Assembly (NCBI RefSeq): GCF_937921625.1
Contig: NZ_CAKZTI010000057.1
Coordinates: forward strand, 3,005 to 67,004
DNA from: an uncultured Campylobacter sp.
GTDB lineage: Bacteria > Campylobacterota > Campylobacteria > Campylobacterales > Campylobacteraceae
Direction of reading: 5' to 3'
DNA: 64,000 nucleotides
Both the position numbers and the translations under genes were made by a program. The notes under the pieces were generated by a model that worked only from the letters and a program-made list of their open reading frames with translations, made no database searches and had not been told where the DNA came from. This document shows positions 61,057 through 64,000 of this stretch, in pieces; positions within the stretch are counted from its first letter, which is position 1; each line of letters begins with the position of its first letter.

Positions 61057-62202
61057 TGCTCGCGGAATTTCGCGTGGGCATTCGCTTAGTTTGCACGGCT
61101 TGCGGTTAAATTTTAAGCCTCGATCGCGCCTTGAAATTTTATGCTCGTAGAATTTGGGCACGAAATTTCGTCTTTTAAATTTAATGGTATAACGCGCGAG
61201 CAAAGCTTTAAATTTTATCTGTTTCTACGCGAGGCTTTGCCGCGCAGCGCCAGTTTTGAAATTTTAATGTTTTAAATTTTTCTTGCGGCGCGGCTTTGCG
61301 ATCAAATTTTATTTGACGCCGCTTGCTGATCGCGGTTTTTCCGCGCGACTTAAATTTTAAATTTAATCGCGAAATTGAAATTTAAAAGCGGTAAAATTTA
61401 GATTTTGCGTAGCATCAAAGCGCTTTTAAAATTTAAGATAAATTCTAAATCGGCGCAGTGTGCGGCAAAACAGCGACGCGGAGAACGGCACGGTGCAAGC
61501 GGCGCAAAATGAGACCGCAACGGCGTGCGGTGTCATTGCGGCGCTGTCAAAAGACGGCAACGGATATCGTAAATAGCGACGCAGTAAGCGAGCGTAGCGC
61601 AAAGAGGGTGCCGCCGCGCACCGTATTATTGCGGCGCCAAGACGGGTAGTGCGGCAGCAATATAGCGCCGTGGCGAGCAGAGCACGGCGCAGAATAGCAC
61701 CGCGTCTTGGCGCGGAAATATTTCTGCTGTAGCGGTGAGGCTATGCGATGAGCTTTCGTACGCGAGCCATAAATTTTATGCGATCTGCGTTTGAAATTTA
61801 AGCGCGAAGCGCGCGGGCTAAAATAATTTCAAAGCAGGGCTTGCGCCTTTTAAAATTTAAGAGCGAAATTTTAAAAAGTGCGGCGCCGTTTGCAATACCA
61901 GCGCGCAGCAAACCGCTTAGAATTTAAATGGACGTTCCGACGCATCGCAAGCCGCGTCAAATTTAAACAGACCGCGTCGCCGCAGGACGGATATTTCGCA
62001 ACGCCGAAGTGGAATAGAATTCCGCATCGTCATGCCCAAGCGAAATAAAATTTCGCGTCGCTGAAAGACGCGAGATAAAATTCTATATCGCCGCAAGACG
62101 GACGCTCCGCTGCGACAAAGCAATAAAATTCCGTCATCGCAAGACGCAAAATAAAATTCCATCGCCGTATAATCTGCGGCGATTTAAGATAGCGAGGTAA
62201 AG
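61057..62202. other. 1.1-kb gap between infB and rbfA with repeats at its end
   Basis: I recall C. jejuni infB followed closely by rbfA; here 1.1 kb intervenes. No credible gene: small frames such as 61458-61649 are Arg-rich and have no ribosome site. The first part alternates GC-rich sequence with AAATTT words. 62011-62167 carries the repeats described separately. Confidence 0.5.
62011..62167 (+). repeat. imperfect 30-bp tandem repeats before rbfA
   Basis: Three 30-base units in tandem at 62011-62040, 62041-62070 and 62071-62100, then two further partial units at 62119-62146 and 62147-62167. Consensus: CGAAATAAAATTYCG then CRTCGCCGCAAGACG. Each unit has an RAATTY hexamer. Confidence 0.6.
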
Positions 62203-62568
62203 ATGAATCCGACCGAACTCAGAAGACTTCGCACGCAAAGCGTGCTAAAGCAGCTCATCCCCGAAGCGCTCGCGAGCCTTGAGGACGAGCTTTTGCGCGG
62301 GCTGTGCGTCACCGACGTGGAGTGCAAGCGCGGGCGCTACGACGCGTTTGTATATCTGGATAAAAACGCCTTCGACGAGCGCGAGCAGGAATTTGTGCTC
62401 GAAAAGCTCGGCCGCGTGGCGAGATATTTGCAAAACTTCTGCGCTGAGGCGGAGGGCTGGTACCGCTGCCCCGCGTTTCACTTCAAATTTGACGACCGCT
62501 TGGAGTATCAAAACAAAATGGACGATCTTTTTGACAAAATAGAGGAGGAGCTGCGCAAAAATGGTTGA
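62203..62568 (+). CDS. rbfA: ribosome-binding factor A
   Basis: A 121-residue protein. RbfA landmarks: MNPTELRRLRTQSVLKQLIPEALASL at the start, then strands LRGLCVTDVECKRGRYDAFVYL and CPAFHFKFDDRLEYQNKMDDLFDKIEEEL. Needed for maturation of 16S rRNA in the 30S subunit. Overlaps rimP by 8 bases. Confidence 0.85.
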   Translation: MNPTELRRLRTQSVLKQLIPEALASLEDELLRGLCVTDVECKRGRYDAFVYLDKNAFDEREQEFVLEKLGRVARYLQNFCAEAEGWYRCPAFHFKFDDRLEYQNKMDDLFDKIEEELRKNG

Positions 62569-62980
62569 TTTAGAGGCTTTGGCGCGCGAGTGCGGCGTGC
62601 AGCTTTACGACGTGGAGACGGTGAGCGAAAACGGCAGAACGATCTACCGCATCAGTATCACGAAAGCGGGCGGCGTGGGGCTGGACGATTGCGAGCGGTT
62701 ATCGCGGCTGCTTTCGCCGATTTTCGACGTGGATCCGCCGCTTGAGGGCGAGTGGACGCTGGAGGTCGGCTCGCCCGGGCTTGAGCGCAAGCTAAGCAAG
62801 CCGCAGCATTTCGCAAATTCCGTCGGCGAGCTCGTGCGCCTAAGCTGCACGGACGGGCAGAAGCTAAGCGGCGAGGTGCTTGGCTGCGAAGGCGGCATGC
62901 TTAGACTGCGCACAGACGGCGGCGAGGTAAGCGTGCGACTTGATGAGATCAAAAAGGCGCGAACCTACGTGCAGTGGTAG
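62561..62980 (+). CDS. rimP: ribosome maturation factor RimP
   Basis: A 139-residue RimP: GVQLYDVETVSENGRTIYRISI, DDCERLSRLLSPIFDVDPPLEGEWTLEVGSPGLERKL, and a C-terminal SH3-like barrel. It assists 30S assembly. Overlaps rbfA, so the two are co-translated. Confidence 0.9.
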   Translation: MVDLEALARECGVQLYDVETVSENGRTIYRISITKAGGVGLDDCERLSRLLSPIFDVDPPLEGEWTLEVGSPGLERKLSKPQHFANSVGELVRLSCTDGQKLSGEVLGCEGGMLRLRTDGGEVSVRLDEIKKARTYVQW

Positions 62981-63601
62981 CGGCGTGGATTTTAAAGCTC
63001 TGCGCGCAGATTTGAAATTTTGCGAATAAAGCTTAAAATTTGCCGCGCGGGATTTGCGGGTTTGAAATTTTGGCTTGGAATTTTGAGGTTTAAATTTTAA
63101 AATCGCCTTTGAAATTTACAGCTCCCGGTTGCTCTTGGTGGTTCCTTGTTGCTCTTGATCTCTCGCGGCGCTCGGCGCAGAATTTTAAAATTCCGGTGCC
63201 GCTTGCCTGTTTTGAAATTTTATCTTACGCCGATAAAAGGTAATTTTTCACGCTACCGGGCGGCGCTTTGAAATTTCACACTGCGCCGCTAAAAGATAAT
63301 TTTTGCGTGACCTTCGCGCGTTGCTTAGGAATTTTACGTCGCGCTAAAAGTCGGCTAAATTTAAAATTTACGCGCTGTTTTGACGCGGTAAAATTTCAAA
63401 CCTTTTGCTGCAAAGCAGAATTTTAAATTTTACGCTTTGTCGTAAATTTGGATTTTACCGCCCGCGACAAATACTGCGCCCGCGAGTTTTACAGCGCCTG
63501 TGCTACGAATCGCACCACGATGTTTGTTTACTAGCACGGCTCATCGTAATTTTACTAAGCAATCACGGCGGAGCGGGACAATTTAAATTTTTGGATCTTT
63601 T
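62981..63601. other. 620-base gap before ribD, full of AAATTT-type words and repeats
   Basis: No gene. I count 17 RAATTY hexamers in 63001-63460. A 43-base unit with a 56-base period recurs imperfectly at 63212-63254 and 63268-63310. A short direct repeat GTTGCTCTTG occurs at 63128 and 63148. Confidence 0.55.
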
Positions 63602-64000
63602 ATGAACGACGAATTTTACATGGATTTGGCGCTGCGGGCTGCGTGGCGCTATCAGGCTCTGACGCTACCAAACCCCGCCGTGGGCTGCCTGCTTCTGGAT
63701 AGGGGCGGCAGAGTTCTAAGTATAGGCGCGCATAAAAAGGCGGGCTTTTTGCACGCCGAGGCAAACGCCGTTTTCGCCACGCTGTGCGACCTGGACGCAA
63801 ATTTCGCACAGGATTTCGCCCGCGAATACGCCCGCAAATTCGGCGTTAAATTTCAAAACACAAAAGCCCTAAAAAGCGCGCTCTTGCAGCCGAGCTTCAC
63901 CTATGATTTTATCTTAAACCGCCACGGCGGGCTTTTGCGCGGCGCTTGCGCCTACGTCACGCTCGAGCCCTGCGCGCACCGCGGCAAGACCCCATCTTGC
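63602..64000 (+). CDS. ribD: riboflavin biosynthesis protein RibD, N-terminal part (cut by window end)
   Basis: The frame starts at ATG 63602 and is open to the last base, 133 codons. It is the deaminase half of RibD: zinc ligands in LHAEANAV (His) and in LEPCAHRGKTPSC (two Cys), with the preceding NPAVGCLLLD. The middle stretch (residues ~60-110) is longer than in E. coli RibD. The reductase half lies outside the window. Confidence 0.88.
   Translation, partial: MNDEFYMDLALRAAWRYQALTLPNPAVGCLLLDRGGRVLSIGAHKKAGFLHAEANAVFATLCDLDANFAQDFAREYARKFGVKFQNTKALKSALLQPSFTYDFILNRHGGLLRGACAYVTLEPCAHRGKTPSC

Noticed and set aside
61458..61649. Arg-rich 63-codon frame in the infB-rbfA gap
   Set aside because: No ribosome site and composition follows local GC; not supported as a gene.
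62011..62167. CRISPR-like array
   Set aside because: Units are contiguous 30-base repeats without spacers of their own and diverge from each other; no cas genes in the window.
63405..63605. 66-codon frame ending at the ribD start
   Set aside because: Starts inside AAATTT-rich spacer, no ribosome site, no similarity seen.
1..64000. Insertion sequence, prophage or tRNA genes
   Set aside because: No transposase, integrase or phage structural genes and no cloverleaf with a T-loop GTTCRANNC were seen; a tRNA scan would settle the last point.

Overview
The window comes from a Campylobacter-like member of the Campylobacterota. The evidence is the 23S-5S rRNA end, the Campylobacter-type gene set and several gene orders I recall from Campylobacter jejuni: nusA / HP0268-like gene / miaB / DUF374 acyltransferase; tilS-rimO beside prfB; and the long block accD, rlmH, dksA-like, membrane protein, dusB ... 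tyrA, bamA, M23 peptidase, lpxC, tsaB-like, thrB, ylxR, infB, rbfA, rimP. By eye the coding sequence is more GC-rich than C. jejuni, and psr-type sulfur respiration genes are present. An oral, asaccharolytic species such as the C. gracilis / C. rectus / C. showae group is therefore more likely than C. jejuni. The species call is inference.

Layout. 1-0.75 kb: end of an rRNA operon (23S 3' end, long spacer, 5S). 0.75-5 kb: sparse region with a ComEA-like exported DNA-binding protein, a half-size EamA transporter, and a DUF4878-like lipoprotein overlapping a YiiX-like papain-fold enzyme. 5-16.5 kb: translation and tRNA-modification housekeeping (nusA, miaB, tilS, rimO, prfB), panC, and a YqjD/YqjE-like trio. 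16.6-29.3 kb: the accessory-looking part. Two near-copies of a membrane protein with a repetitive N-terminus lie in opposite orientation around uvrA, a nucleoside-phosphorylase-like protein swollen by insertions, an SPL-like radical SAM protein, an SDR, three tandem small Cys-containing membrane proteins and a divergent 3-methyladenine-glycosylase-like protein. 29.4-36.5 kb: VOC protein, pgi-galU, YigZ, an MFS transporter, a HIT protein coupled to an orphan Cache-like sensor. 36.6-42.2 kb: a psrABC (polysulfide/thiosulfate reductase) operon followed on the same strand by a response regulator and histidine kinase. 42.3-64 kb: an MFS transporter, a CetB-like PAS protein, recO and the conserved block above, ending in a ribD cut by the window edge.

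The most distinctive property is not one gene. The hexamer RAATTY (AAATTT, GAATTT, AAATTC, GAATTC) recurs at very high density in gaps, in 15-bp steps inside the two repetitive N-termini, in 30-bp tandem repeats before rbfA, and in the in-frame low-complexity insertions of RimO, the phosphorylase-like protein and the glycosylase-like protein. In C. jejuni, RAATTY methylated by CtsM marks DNA that is accepted in natural transformation, so these words may be uptake or self-recognition sites that spread through genes and gaps. That link is a hypothesis.

No CRISPR array, insertion sequence, prophage or tRNA gene was recognised.
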